A DNA stretch of 64,000 bases from Limnanthes douglasii subsp. nivea. Its lineage: Eukaryota > Streptophyta > Magnoliopsida > Brassicales > Limnanthaceae. The notes beneath the pieces are model-generated. The model ran no database searches. It saw only the letters and a list, made by a program, of their open reading frames with translations, and had not been told where the DNA came from. Shown here one piece after another: positions 45,961 through 57,197 of the stretch (position 1 is its first letter; every line of letters starts with the position of its first letter). Made by a program: the position numbers and the translations under genes. The stretch covers positions 3,461,670 to 3,525,669 of the forward strand of contig JAUPFV010000005.1 of assembly GCA_036936605.1 (NCBI GenBank), in the 5' to 3' direction.

Positions 45961-46390
45961 TTATAAAAGATTAATTAGACATTGGTTACAAAACTAGATT
46001 AAAAATTTAAGGTGACCCAATATATTGTACTCATACTTTATCATGAAAATAAATAAATGTTTGAAACTCATACTTTTTAAGAAATGATCCTTCAAACACA
46101 AAACATAAATTTGAGAGCCATAATATTAAGATATTCTTAAATACCGTACATTTTATTCAAACTCAAATATTTTAACAGAGGATATTTTCTTGTGAGAATA
46201 GCCAAAGTAATATCCCCAAAAGTCATACAATATAGTTCAAGGTTGATAAGATTGTTTAACCCAAGAAATCCAAAAAGAATTTTTATATGACAAAAACAAA
46301 GATTAATGGTATCGGAATGTTGAAAATGAGAAAAAGCATAATTTAGATTATACCAATGAGGCCTCCGAATTCGTAAACTATAATTAAGTA
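45961..46390 (-). pseudogene. F-box/LRR fragment (paralogue of 27285-28656)
   Basis: This aligns with 27190-27220 and then 27980-28330 of the F-box pseudogene. It covers TTAGACATTGGTTACAAAA, then the leucine-rich middle part with the ATACCAATGAGGCCTCC landmark at the right end. The F-box itself and about 770 bp containing the FBD region are missing. Stops are frequent. It lies beside family X 5' sequence in the same order and orientation as copy 1. Confidence 0.75.
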
Positions 46391-46399
46391 AGACCGTGA

Positions 46400-47376
46400 T
46401 AATCTTATATCTTTGATTTTAACTTTTTGTATAGTTTCTTATACTTTTGTTATCTCATTGCTTACAATGGACTATATAGTCCCCGTCTTATTTGATATCT
46501 TTTGAACTTATAAATTGGTTTTTAAATGTCATTCGGAGCGTTTTGTAATTGTTTATGTAGCTTGGTGGAAGGCTATTGAACCATTGCATTGTCGTTCCTT
46601 TTAAGGTCATGGAAAACGCTCGACACTTCATGTTATCATCATCTTCTTATTGCAATATTTCACTATTAAATTGATGGATGTGGTGTTCAAGATCTTCTTT
46701 ACCATCATATTTGTCCATTTTGTGGTTGTCATAATGTGGCGGTATGAGTCGGGACAATATATTGGGGGCTAGTGGGGAATCATCATCTACTTAAAGCCCA
46801 TCATCCTCGTAGAAATTGTCTATATTATCCTAAATGGGTAAGCCTAGTGGAACCTTAGAATTTTCCACTTCGCACCCTTTGATTTGACTTTGATCTTTGA
46901 TTGACCCCTTAGTTGTTTGGAATTGGGTGTGTATATTCTGGTTGATACATTGGGACATCGTTTATCCCTCTAGGTACGCCATAGTGTTGCTGCCATTGCG
47001 CCAGAAATGCGGGATATCCTGGTGGGATTCTTTTTGTGCCTTAAGGCACGCTCTATTGTGTTTCCACTGTCGACGACTTGTTAGCATCTCCAATTTATTG
47101 GATGATCGGATCCTCCTTTTTAGTTTCCACCAGGTGTTTTGATTTGGTGCCTTTCTTTCTAGATCGACTGGACACCAGGTATCTACTCTTTCTTTTGTTT
47201 CAATGGCGCTTTCGTCGCCTCTGACCCCTATCGTTGGATCCCATGTTAGAGCTTTCTATTTCATTTTCGGGTACCTTTCTTTTATCATTCTCGTTTTCAC
47301 AATTCTTTCAGTCACATCATGATATTGAGATGACATCATCTTCTTCTTCCTCATTTGCTAGTTTTTGTATTAGGAT
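46400..47376 (-). pseudogene. gag: gypsy family X gag, split copy 4 (left part)
   Basis: The minus strand carries the Retrotrans_gag signature MQWFNSLPPSYINNYKTL near 46535-46600, with the preceding RAFSMTLKG. N-terminal regions continue toward 47376, with a deletion relative to copy 1 near 47065. At 47376 the copy is interrupted by the Tat element and resumes at 57198. As in copy 1, gag ends just after the signature. Confidence 0.75.
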
Positions 47377-47756
47377 TGGTGTGGTTTGTTTTTACGCTGA
47401 GGGTAATTTTGTCAAGTGTTTTGGAATGTTTTAAGAGTATTAAATGTTTGGGTGTTTTGTAGTGAGAGATTTAAGCTGTCTGGTTGTATTAAATGTCCAT
47501 TAGCCCCATTAATGAAAGTAGTTAGGGTATTTATACCCTTAATTATGGACCTATGGGCTTTCAGGTCAAGTCATGAAACCGGGTCATGTTTAAGGACCCA
47601 TTTACTTAATAAGCTGATTAGCACCTAGCTTAGTCAAAAAGTGTTTAGTTTTTTAATACTTTTGTCCTGTCCGGTTGGTTCAGTGGGCACTTTATGTCTG
47701 AATTACCCCTGTCCAGAAATCTCAGTAAGCAGTGGTGGATTTATCCGGACTCATCA
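47377..47756 (-). repeat. 3' LTR of Tat copy 2
   Basis: It begins TGGTGTGG and ends GACTCATCA on the plus strand. It aligns fully with 56821-57197, with about 30 to 35 differences counted by eye. On the minus strand the purine-rich AACAAGGGGCTAT immediately precedes it as polypurine tract. Confidence 0.9.
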
Positions 47757-48481
47757 ATAGCCCCTTGTTTAGGCTTTGTCAATATATCTTTGGCAAGACT
47801 AAAAACTTCACTAAGTCAGTAATGATATATTCCGACCCGTTTGTGTGTTTGGTTCAAGGTTTGTCCGGACTGATTTCTTCTCAGAATTGTAAGAGTTTTT
47901 CTTTGATTCATAGGACATGTGTCGCAATCCGATTCGACCTACCAGCCATTTTTTACCTAGATTGGCGCTCCCACTAAACCTAAAAAGTAACGTCTGCATT
48001 TAATATTTATTACGTCAGTGCCGTCTTTAATCATTGCTCGAATCTCTTCGTATTCTCCTAAGTATCAATTGTTTTTTTTCTTACTAATATATAACCCACT
48101 TTCTTTAAATGTTTCAATGTCTTTATCATTCTTAAAACTTTTAGAGAGCTTTCATCTTTTCTTTCAAAATCGTTCTTGGGTAGTTTTATGTTCACAGTTA
48201 GGAACGCTCTGGTTGAACCTAACTGAATTAGAGAAGGAAAAAAAAATTGAACGAGAAAGACGCATTGTTGCTGGCTCCGAGTTTCTCCAGGCAATACGTC
48301 TGATAACCCATCTAAAGAAACTGATCAAGGATCATCTTCTACCAGAAATCCAAAACCCAAACATTTATTCCAGCCAAAGCTCTCGCCTATCCCATCAGGC
48401 TCCTCTGTCCAGGAGTCCCGACCTTACACTGCCAAAGAAAAAGAAGTATCAAGTGTTAGCAAACCCTCCCCATTCATAGCC
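47757..48481. other. Tat copy 2 region between 3' LTR and antisense ORF
   Basis: This could be the promoter and leader of the antisense ORF on the plus strand. The stretch 48220-48480 is open on plus with a basic segment (EKIERERRIVAG) and a Ser/Pro-rich end, and stops right before the ATG at 48482. No promoter element was identified with confidence. Confidence 0.45.
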
Positions 48482-51107
48482 ATGGGGTCTGATACCGAAA
48501 AATCTCTAGAGAAAACCAATACGCGCCAGACAACTCGCTTGGTGAAAGCCCAAGCCCCTGGTTCACAATCAAAGTCCTCCAAACCAGAGGCCTCTAAGTC
48601 TGACAAACCCTCCATATCAGAGATTTCTATTAGAGCCCCTCGAAATAAGCCCTCCAGATCAAAGGCATCCAAAGTAGCTTCTCAAGCGAAGTCCTCCGGA
48701 ACTGAACCCCAACCGGACACCAGGCCTCCAGAAAAAACTAGTGCTCAACCTATCTGAACAGACCATTTAGCCAGAAGTTGGCACACTTCCATTCACAACA
48801 ACAGATAAACCTTCCACGGGTAATGGAAGAAGTGAGGGAAGATAATATCGAAGAGCCCTTTTGAAACTGAAGCCTCAGTGCAAACTGGAGATGTTGCCTT
48901 TGACAAAAAGGCCAAAGGCAAAGAGAAAATCTGTATGACCCATCCGGATCTCCCGGAGTGCTTGGAGGGCAATGTAAGGCCTTGCTTCCAAAAGGTCTAC
49001 GTGAAGTATTTGTTGGCCATGCAGAACATCAACTATGTTTATACTCATACGGCCGAGCTGGGCCAGATCCGGACTAAATGGGGGATCCTAGAATCAGTAA
49101 AGGTGAGGATACCAGTCACATCGGAAACTCCGATGGACTGCAAGCTCAACGAAATCGTCATCTACACTGAGATGTTCAACTGGGGGCTCAGATTCCCCTT
49201 AGACCCTGAGATTGTCAGGTATTTTCATTTGATTAAGCTTTGCCCTAGCCAGTTAAGCCCAAATGCTTGGTACTCCCTCCTTGCTTGCATAATTGCATCG
49301 AGGCTGTCCAGCATCCCTCTCCCTATGGAGCAATTCGCTGATGTGGCCTGCTTGTGCAAAAATCATCACATCCTATTTTATCATCATAATATGGGAGACA
49401 ATTTCAAGGTGGTAAATGATCTGTTCGAGTCAGAGAAGAACTAGAAAACTCAGTTCTAATTAATTAGTGGGTCATGGGAGAATGGGCAAAATATCAAAGA
49501 TCAGATTAACCCCAACATGCTCACTAGTAGGTGGAAGACCACAAGTAATTCTTCAATCTTGTTTTTTATTTCATCTCTCTCACTTTTACAAATATTCCAG
49601 TCATGAATCACTCATTTCTTTCTTATCAATATTACCAAAGGAGTACACCGGCTATCTGGAGGAGGGGCAGACCACATTGCCAAGTTGAATGCGTGGGCCG
49701 CAGAACGTTTGGGGAACGCTTTCCACAACTGTTTTACTTGTGAGATCCCATTTGTGGAATACCACAGGCCGGAGAGATCTCACCTCGGAAGAATTAACCA
49801 CACCACCTTCTCCAGCTGTCATCCTTAAACGAACAGAGGAAAAAAGATGGCAAATTGGCCCTGCTCTAGGGCCAAAGCTCCTAGCAAAATGAAGGGAAAG
49901 GGAAATAAAAAGAAGGCTGCAGCAGAGGCAGTTCGGGTTGCTGCAGCGGAGACCGCTCCTGGGAACCCTGGTGGGATCGATGCTACCTTGCTCATGGTAG
50001 TAGAAGATAAAACTGTTAAGGAGGCAAGAGAATTCCAACATCCACCAAGGCCCCCGAAAAAGGGGGGCAAACAGTGATGAAAGGAATGCTAAGAAGAAAA
50101 AGGTCACCTTAGGGGAAGAAGTAATCCTTCACCCTTCAGAGCCTCTTCCTCCAACAGACCCAACTGATCCCACCTTAGCAGAAAATATTCCCACCGGACT
50201 GCAATCCGGAGAAGGTACCGGAGAAGAGATTGATGGATTAGACATCAGTGTCTTCCAAGATATTGATCTTTATTTCAACGACTCGAAGAAAGATGACTTC
50301 GCCGGCCCCTACCATCCTTTAAGCTCCTCTAATATGGTGAATTACAATGGCAAGTCCTATACTGTCTCCGGGGAGAATAATGTGGTGGCTCATTCTCTTC
50401 TGGGCCACATTCAACCAGTACTCAACTTAGAAAGGCAAGTGAAAAATCAGTTTACCCTCATCAACACCCTCAACACAAACAAGGACACTTTGTCAGCTAA
50501 CCTTCTCAACGCTAATCAAAGCATTAAGGCACTGAAGAAAGAACTTGAAGAGTTAAAGAAGGGAAAGAAAGATCTGTTAACCAAGCTGGCCATTTCAGAG
50601 AAAGCCAACACAGAGCTCCAAAGTGCTGCGGTTTGGAGAAGGATCTCTCCACCTCAAAGGAAGAAGTGAAGACCAAAGATGGTATCATTCGGACCTTGTC
50701 CGGTGAAAAGACTTTGCTCTAGGAGACTGTATCCAAGGCAAACAAGGAGAAAGTGGACTTGGTGAAAGAGTAGGAACAGACTATCCAGGCTAAGATTGAT
50801 GCGTACACTAAAAAAGTTATAGAATCTCTAGAAGCAAGAGATGCAGAGGTCCAATCTGATATGATACTACTTTTCCACCAGAAATTTCCGAAGAGAACCC
50901 TTGGAGATTTATGGAGATTTATGGAGATATGTGGAGTACGAAGACCTCCCATTTCACACTATGGTAGAAGGTGACAGACATGGTTATAGCAGTGGAATAG
51001 ATTCCACCACTGATGAAGAAGAAGGAACAGGAGAGAGTTCGAGTGCTGAACTCAAAAGCCCCAAGAAAGGAGATGATGCAAGAACATCCGAAGGGAATAA
51101 GCCGTGA
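48482..51107 (+). pseudogene. antisense extra ORF of the Tat element (gypsy-type transposon domain plus coiled coil)
   Basis: This is plus-strand coding sequence opposite to gag-pol, between integrase and the 3' LTR. ATG at 48482 opens MGSDTEKSLEKTNTRQTTR and a Ser/Lys-rich segment to 48757. After a gap with stops, 48878-49444 holds the most conserved domain: FNWGLRFPLDPEIVRYFHL and KLCPSQLSPNAWYSLLACII. It resembles the 'putative gypsy type transposon' domain (PF04195, Transposase_28). 49600-49840 has CFTCEIPFVEYHRPERSHL. A Lys/Ala-rich segment follows, then a heptad-like coiled coil (50430-50640, LKKELEELKKGKKDLLTKL) and an acidic C-terminus (stop at 51105-51107). Full length would be about 870 codons. 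At least five frame breaks are present. The biochemical role of such ORFs is not known. Confidence 0.72.
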
Positions 51108-51644
51108 GGTTTTTTACTATCTTTTTTGTTTTCTTTATTTTGTGAACTATTAAAGTTCTTGGATGGCCAATAAGTTTTTGTAACTGTATCCGGTTTGAGT
51201 CTGGATAAGCCTAATACTTAAAGTCTTTGGATGGTCATGGCATATTCTATGTTTTAATATCACCGTCCGGTTTTTACCCGGACTGGCTTATCCTTTCCAA
51301 TTTTTGCTTTGTGTCATACTTGTTTTCAATTTTAATGGCTAATGTTTAAAAAGCCCTTTTTTACTTTATAAATATTCAAGATGAGAGTGTTTAAAATCTC
51401 CGATGACATGTATTTAATGGTCATCATTCAATCAGATTAATCTGATCTGTCAAAGATCCTTAGTATTAGATTGAAGACTTGAAAGGAATTGTAATCAAAT
51501 TATTCCGAATAATTTAAGAAAGGCATTGTATTTTATTGAAAAAACCAGACACCTCATTAAAACCTCCCCGTGCCACCAGCGTAGGAAAGAGTATGCCCCC
51601 TAATATTTACATGAATTTTAAACAAGTAAATATTTATAGAACTT
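51108..51644. other. Tat copy 2 non-coding spacer between antisense ORF and integrase
   Basis: About 540 bp separates the two converging reading frames. It contains two GTCCGG/TCCGGTT boxes with GGATGG(C/T)CA repeats (about 51160-51300). No gene was seen. It would hold the 3' ends of both the sense and antisense transcripts. Confidence 0.5.
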
Positions 51645-52636
51645 TCATTCCAGATATAACCGGAGGTGTTCAATATTCCACGGGTGCTTTAGGACTCTTC
51701 CATCTTTATCTTGAAGGCTATATGTCCCAAGCCTAAGTCTTTCAGAGACCTCATAAGGGCCTTCCCAATGCGGAGCTAGCTTGCCGAACTTCTTTTCTTT
51801 AGTATGCAAGAAAAACTTTCTTAATACTTTATCTCCTAGCTGAAAATCCCGCCTCTTGGATTTGGAAGCAAACATGCTTTTCATCAAGCCTTGGTAATGG
51901 GTGGTTCTAAGATGATCTTTAAATCTACTTTCTTTTATTAAGTCCAACTGACTTCTAATTACCAATTCATTGGCCTGTTCGGAATAGTTGTGAACTCTGT
52001 ATGATGGTAGAGTAGCCTCTATGGGAGTAATTGCATCCATACCATACACCAAGGAAAAAGGAGACTCTTGTATTGCAGCTCCAAGAGTAGTTTGGTAAGT
52101 CCATAATACTTCTTGCAAGTAGCTTGGCCACTTCCCTGCAGCTCTTATAAATTCTTTTTTAGACCGGACATAATGGTTCTGTTTGCCACTTCCATTTGAC
52201 CATTTTCCTGCGGGTGGAAAGGAGAAGAGAAGCAATGCTGAATGCCTTTAGAGGCACATAAATTCTCCATATCCTTGTTATCAAATTTTTGCCCATTATC
52301 TGTGGTTATTTTTTGTGGAACCCTAAATCTGCAACAAATGTTAGACAAAATAAATTTTATAACGGCTTTTGAAGTAGTGCTAGCCAGGGGGGCTACTTCT
52401 ATCCATTTTGAGAAATAATCAATGGCTACAATAATAGTCCTGCACCCTCCGGACGCCATTGGTAGAGGGCCAACTAAATCCAATCCCCAATGAGAAAAAG
52501 GTACTGGCTCAAGAATTGACTCCATGGGAACTGCTGGGGTATGAATTTCATCACCATATCTTTGGCATGGGTCACACTTTTTCACAAACTCTTTGGTATC
52601 TGCTGTTATGGATGGCCAATAGTATCCGACCAACAA
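51645..52636 (-). pseudogene. integrase (Tat copy 2)
   Basis: Integrase would insert the cDNA into chromatin. The zinc-binding remnant CDPCQRYG and the core with GLDLVGPLP, TDNGQKFDNKD and NGQMEVANR show all three catalytic residues (Asp, Asp, Glu). The first stretch ends at a stop near 52145. The C-terminal part is open in another frame (51645-52235), with SPFSLVYGMDAITPIEA and GKLAPHWEGPYEV, to a stop at 51645. One frameshift around 52150-52200 (near a T run) separates them. Confidence 0.87.
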
Positions 52637-52748
52637 AACCCTCCGGGTTAGAGATCTATAGCCACAGTGTGTAGATCACTCTCCATCATGCAGTTCAGAT
52701 AAAACAATTTGGGATATATTGAAGAAGGGGAAATCTCCAATCTTTGGG

Positions 52749-53450
52749 TTAAACTACTTGCACACTTAAGTTATCCTCCTCTTGCTTGCTCGTATTTGAT
52801 TGTATGGATGGGTATTCTTGCACATGAATCCATGGGTAGGACTCAGAGTATGCTATGGTGGCTAAAGAGTTTGCCAGCGTGTTCTCCGATCTAGGAATAT
52901 GCTCATAGCAATTTTTGAAGTTGGCTGCTACTTCTTTAAGAGTGAATAAGTATTTGACCAATTTATCCTTCTTGGCTTCAGACTGACCTTGAGCATGGTG
53001 GATAAGAAGCTGAGAATCACTCATCAATCTAAATCTGTTAGCCCCACACAGAAAAGCCAACTTTAGACCAGCTACAATTTGACTGACCATTTGGTCATCC
53101 TGCTTGATATATCTACTTTCTGAAGTTCGGACGACGATGGAATGAGACTGAAAATACCGCCTCATTTTTCTAGCAGCAATCACTAGAGCTAGCACCAATT
53201 TTTCAAGTTTTAGATACCTCTTCTCAACATCTATCAGACTCTTGCTGATGTAGTACACCGGACGAGGATAACTGTCCACTTCTCTGACCAGAATTGCACT
53301 TATAGCACACTTTGACACAGCCAAGTTTACAAATATTGTTTCTCCGTCGACAGGCTTGAAAAAGGTTTTCGGAGAAGATAAATGCCTCTTTATTTTATCA
53401 AACCCCTGGTCGCACTGTGGAGACCAATTGAAGTCTTTGGCACCCTTCAA
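52749..53450 (-). pseudogene. fused double RNase H region with internal deletion (Tat copy 2)
   Basis: The first half of this 233-codon open stretch is the gypsy RNase H: FNWSPQCDQGFDKIKRHL, ISAILVREVDSYPRPVYYIS, then LEKLVLALVIAARKMRRYF. After IVVRTSESRYIK it jumps straight to AGLKLAFLCGANRFRLMSDS, QLLIHHAQGQ and HIPRSENTLANSLATIA. These belong to the C-terminal part of the second, archaeal-type RNase H known from the Tat lineage. The linker and the N-terminal half of the second domain, including its first Asp, are absent, so about 100 or more residues were deleted in frame. Confidence 0.78.
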
Positions 53451-53517
53451 GGTCTGAAAAAACGGGGCACATTTGTCTTGCAGACCTTGAAATAAAACGA
53501 TTTAATGCAGTCAATCT

Positions 53518-54320
53518 TCATGTCAACCTTTGTACTTTTTTAATATTTCGAGGAGGGTCCATTTTCAATAGGGCATCGAGCTGGTCCGGATCAGGTTGTA
53601 TCCCTTTTTCACTAATTACATATCCCAAAAAAATTCCGGACTGCACCCTAAACACACATTTTTCAAGATTGAGTTTCAAATTCACTTTTGTTAGGTTGGC
53701 GAAAGTTTCTTGAAGATCAGATATATGCAACTCTTCTTCTTGGGGTTTAACCATCATATCATCGATATATACTTCCATATTTCTTCCAATCTGATCAGCC
53801 AACGCTTTATTTACCAACCTATGGTAAGTAGCTCCAACATTTTTCATCCCAAAAGGCATCACTTTGTAACAATGGAGACCCCTATCTGTAACAAAGGTAG
53901 TGTGCTCTTGGTGCTACGGATCTACCTGTATCTGGTTATACCCAGAAAAGGCATCCATGAACGACTAGTTTATTTCCAGATGTGGAGTCCACCAACTGAT
54001 CTATCCGGGGGTTGATAGAGATCCTTTCGGAAAGCCTTGTTGAGGTCAGTAATATCGATGCACATACGCCATTTTCCATTTTTTTTCTTTACTAATACTG
54101 GTTTGGAGGTCCATAAAGGATATTGAGACTCCTTTATGTGCCCCATCATTGTAAGCCGGACAACTTCTTGGACTATTACATCAGCTTTCTCCTTAGAAAA
54201 AGCTCTCTTTTTTTGTACAACAGGTGCAACGGCTCTCCTGATAGATAGCTTGTGGGATATAAAGTTTGCAGGTACTCCGGTTACATCAGCGTTGCACCAA
54301 GCAAAACATGTTGGTGATCT
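53518..54320 (-). pseudogene. pol: reverse transcriptase (Tat copy 2)
   Basis: The N-terminal fingers lie at about 53870-54320 with several frame changes (a CTACGG segment at about 53915 creates a stop). The palm and thumb are open at 53518-53862, with MPFGMKNVGATYHRLVNK, the catalytic YIDDMMVK and FLGYVISEKGIQPDPDQL. Copy 1 has the same motifs, which confirms the assignment. Confidence 0.87.
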
Positions 54321-54489
54321 GCCAAGAAGGACAAAAATACTTTTTCAACTCTGGTGTCATTATGGATCCAACTTTAACACTCCTTCCTTCAGCCAGAGAG
54401 TGGGTTTCAACCTCTTCGATTAGTATCAAAACACCAGGGGTCTCTCTAGGGTCATCAATTTCACCCTCACCCTCAGAGGGGCCCATATC

Positions 54490-54910
54490 TGCTAATCTTC
54501 ATTAATCCGGACTGCCCCCACAGTCTTGGGGGCAAGCGCAGTTGCATAACATTCTCTTGCTATTTTTTGGCTACTCCGGATAACTCCCACTTGTCCTTGA
54601 ACTGCGTACTTTAAACACTGATGAATTTTTGAAGCCACATCATGCATCCTTGAGAGACAGGACCTCCCAAAGATCGCATTATAACATGTGGGGCAATCCA
54701 CCACAACAAATAGTATCCTGACCATCTTCTTGAAAGGGCCTTTGCCCAACAAAACCTCCTCCTCAAACTCTCGATTACATTCGCAGAGCTTCCTGTGAAG
54801 CCCATAATGGATCTGTTTGAACGCTGAATCACTGCTGGATTCTTCGTCTATTTATAAGAACTTAAAAAGAGAATATTGGCTGAGCTGCCAGTGTCAATCA
54901 GGATTCTCCT
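54490..54910 (-). pseudogene. retropepsin-like protease (Tat copy 2)
   Basis: LIDTGSSANILFL near 54860-54905 keeps the catalytic D-T-G. The C-terminal part (54492-54752) has FKKMVRILFVVVDCPTCYNA and GRSCLSRMHD; the latter has Cys where copy 1 has Trp. A frameshift near 54760-54780 lies between the two parts. Confidence 0.8.
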
Positions 54911-55160
54911 GATGTCGTTACCCCCAATTGAAGACCACTGCATCCTCATGAGGCCCAACTATATTTCTTAGAGCATCTTCATTAAAAATAATGAATGGAA
55001 AATGGATTTAGGATTGATAAGAAGTCATGCCTCCCTCCAACTGAGTAGTTAGAGTGTGAACATGCCTCTTTCTTGAAGAAGGAGTTGGTGCAGTCATGGT
55101 GTTCCCTATGAAAATAGTAAGTGACTCAAAAAATCTTATGAGTCTGGACACTGTCTTAGT

Positions 55161-56715
55161 CTATTTTGTTATAAATCCCACTTTATTCCGGGTTAGATCA
55201 GGATCCAAATATTCTGATTCGACATCAAATCTTTCATGGATCACTATTTCCCCCTCTGGAGCTGATGTCGCTGCATTGTTCGTTGGGTCAGTCCAGTGAG
55301 CATTATCAGACCTATTTCCACTTCTTCTCTTGACATAAGCTCCCAGTTTCCCCCTTTCAATAAGATTTTGTACTTCTTGTTTCAAAGCGATGCAATCTTC
55401 AGTGTTGTGGCCAATATCATGATGATATTGGCAAAAACAAGTATTACGACTTTCCCTAGGAGATTGAAGCGCTGCCGGCTTCCTGAAATGCACTTCATCT
55501 TTTGTTTTGTCATAAATGGTTGCCACATTCTCTTTCAACTCTGCAAACCATTCCGGCTAGACCCAAGGTCCTCATTTATTTCTGGATTGCTGGCTCTAAG
55601 CTGGATTCGGGTGAGATTGAGTTTGTTTGGCCCTATTGGGCCCCTGTCTAGTTTCTTTGGCCCTGTATCCGGACTGGTTCTGGTTTGGAGCAGCTGGGGC
55701 AGACCTTACTTGCATGTGTACCCTAGTCTTCTTTGTTTCATCTACGTTGATTTGCTTCCCCACCTGGTTCAGCAAACCGCCCCAAGTCATGGCCTTCTTC
55801 CTGGTTACTGAATCAGCCAGATTCTCAGGGTTTAACCCTTATCTCAAAGAAGCTATTGCTACTTGTTTAAAGCAATCTGCTAAACAATTCTTAGTGTTTA
55901 CAAACCGGCTTATATAGTCCTTGAGTGACTCATTTGGCTCTTGGGCACAATGGATAATAGGTGTTTCCATTTCCCTTCACCTCCTTACTTCCCACAAACT
56001 GCATTCGGAAAGCCACCCAAAAAGTATCAAAGTTTTTGATACAACCTTGTGGCAAGTTGTTGTACCACTTCAAAGAACTTTCTGTAAAAGAATGGGAGAA
56101 GGCTCTACAAAAGATTTTGTCATCATCATCAAAATTTATCATGAAATTTTTGAACTGTTCTAGATTGTTGTCCAGATCTTTGCTCCCATCATACTTCTCC
56201 ATTTTAGTATTGTCAAACCTCTTAGGAAGGTTTCCGGACAGTATCTTGGATGACAATGGGGATTGCCTCCAATTACGACTTCGAATAAAAACTGTGTCTT
56301 CATTAGTTGTTGCAAAAGTACCTGGCTCATCATGAAAAGCAAAAGGATCCATCAGCAAAGGATCCACATGCTTGTGACTATGGTTGTGGCTGTGAGATTA
56401 CCTTTTTCCCAGATGCCTCTTTAGCCTCCCATGTCTATCTCTCTTGTTTTAATATTGTTTTACCAGTGTTTGTTTCTTTTTGGACCTCCTCTCATCACTA
56501 CTTGATGATAAATACTCCTCAAGCTCATCCTCATTCGAAGAGCCACTGGAGGTTTCAGATTCCGAGCTCTCCACCGGCTTGGACCAGTGAGATTTCTTGG
56601 AGCTGACATGGGTTTTTTTCGTGCTCAAATGAGTCTTTGCTGATGGGTCGTTCTCCCTTGGTTTGTCTCGCTCTTTGGTTGTGTACTCATTGTTATCTCC
56701 CACAACTTCCACCAA
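55161..56715 (-). pseudogene. gag: gypsy gag pseudogene (Tat copy 2)
   Basis: The Lys/Ser-rich N-terminal region (56449-56715) is followed by the Retrotrans_gag core (about 55930-56367) with KWYNNLPQGCIKNFDTF. A linker comes next (55596-55811) with ETKKTRVHMQVRSAP, then the zinc-knuckle-like CQYHHDIGHNTEDC near 55410-55450 and ALKQEVQNLIERGKL. The domains lie in different frames, so at least three frameshifts or stops separate them. The start codon is uncertain, as in copy 1. Confidence 0.82.
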
Positions 56716-56799
56716 AGGTGGTGGAATTGCTTGCTCGTTCTGATTAATCCGAACTGGCTTTTCTTACTGATCTTGAATGCTAGATTCAGGAACCCTTCG

Positions 56800-56817
56800 C
56801 TCCCACTTTGGTCGCCA
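56800..56817 (-). other. primer binding site of Tat copy 2 (putative)
   Basis: The minus strand reads TGGCGACCAAAGTGGGAG, as in copy 1 (TGGCGACCACAGTGGGAG). The tRNA was not identified with certainty. Confidence 0.5.
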
Positions 56818-56820
56818 ATT

Positions 56821-57197
56821 TGGTGTGGTTTATTTACGCTGAGGGTAATTTTGTCAAGTGTTTTGGAATATTTTAAGAGTATTAAATGTTTGGATGTTTT
56901 GTAGTGAAAGATTTAAGCTATCTGGTTGTATTAAATGTTCATTACCCCCATTAATGAAAGTAGTTGGGTTATTTATACCCTTAATTATGGACCTATAGGC
57001 TTTCAGGTCAAGTCATGAAACCGGGTCATGTTTAATGACTCATTTACTTAATAAACTGATTAGCACCTAGCTTAGTCAAAACGTGTTTAGTTGTTTAATA
57101 CTTTTGTGTTGTCCGGATGGTTAAGTGGACAATTTATCTCCAAATTAGCCCTGTCCGGAAATCTCAGTAGCAGTGGTGGATTTATCCGGGCTCATCA
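56821..57197 (-). repeat. 5' LTR of Tat copy 2
   Basis: It begins TGGTGTGG and ends GGCTCATCA on the plus strand. The PBS follows on the low side after three bases (AAT on the minus strand). Confidence 0.9.

Larger units (their letters stand above)
47377..57197 (-). mobile_element. Ty3/gypsy element, Tat lineage, complete but decayed (copy 2)
   Basis: The element is about 9.8 kb with two LTRs of 380 and 377 bp that are roughly 90% alike by eye. On the minus strand it carries PBS, gag, protease, RT, two RNase H modules and integrase. On the plus strand, between integrase and 3' LTR, it carries a long antisense ORF. Dual RNase H and such extra ORFs are described for the Tat lineage (Retand, Ogre relatives). 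Flanking 5-bp sequences AGGAT (47372-47376) and AAGAC (57198-57202) look like a target duplication with two transitions. All ORFs are broken. Confidence 0.88.

Noticed and set aside
53710..54015. Plus-strand open stretch opposite RT
   Set aside because: Shadow of RT. The YIDD and GATYHRL motifs are on the minus strand.
55296..55811. Plus-strand open stretch of 171 codons within the Tat element
   Set aside because: It is the shadow of gag on the minus strand. Unlike 48482-51107 it shows no domain of its own and lies over recognised gag motifs.
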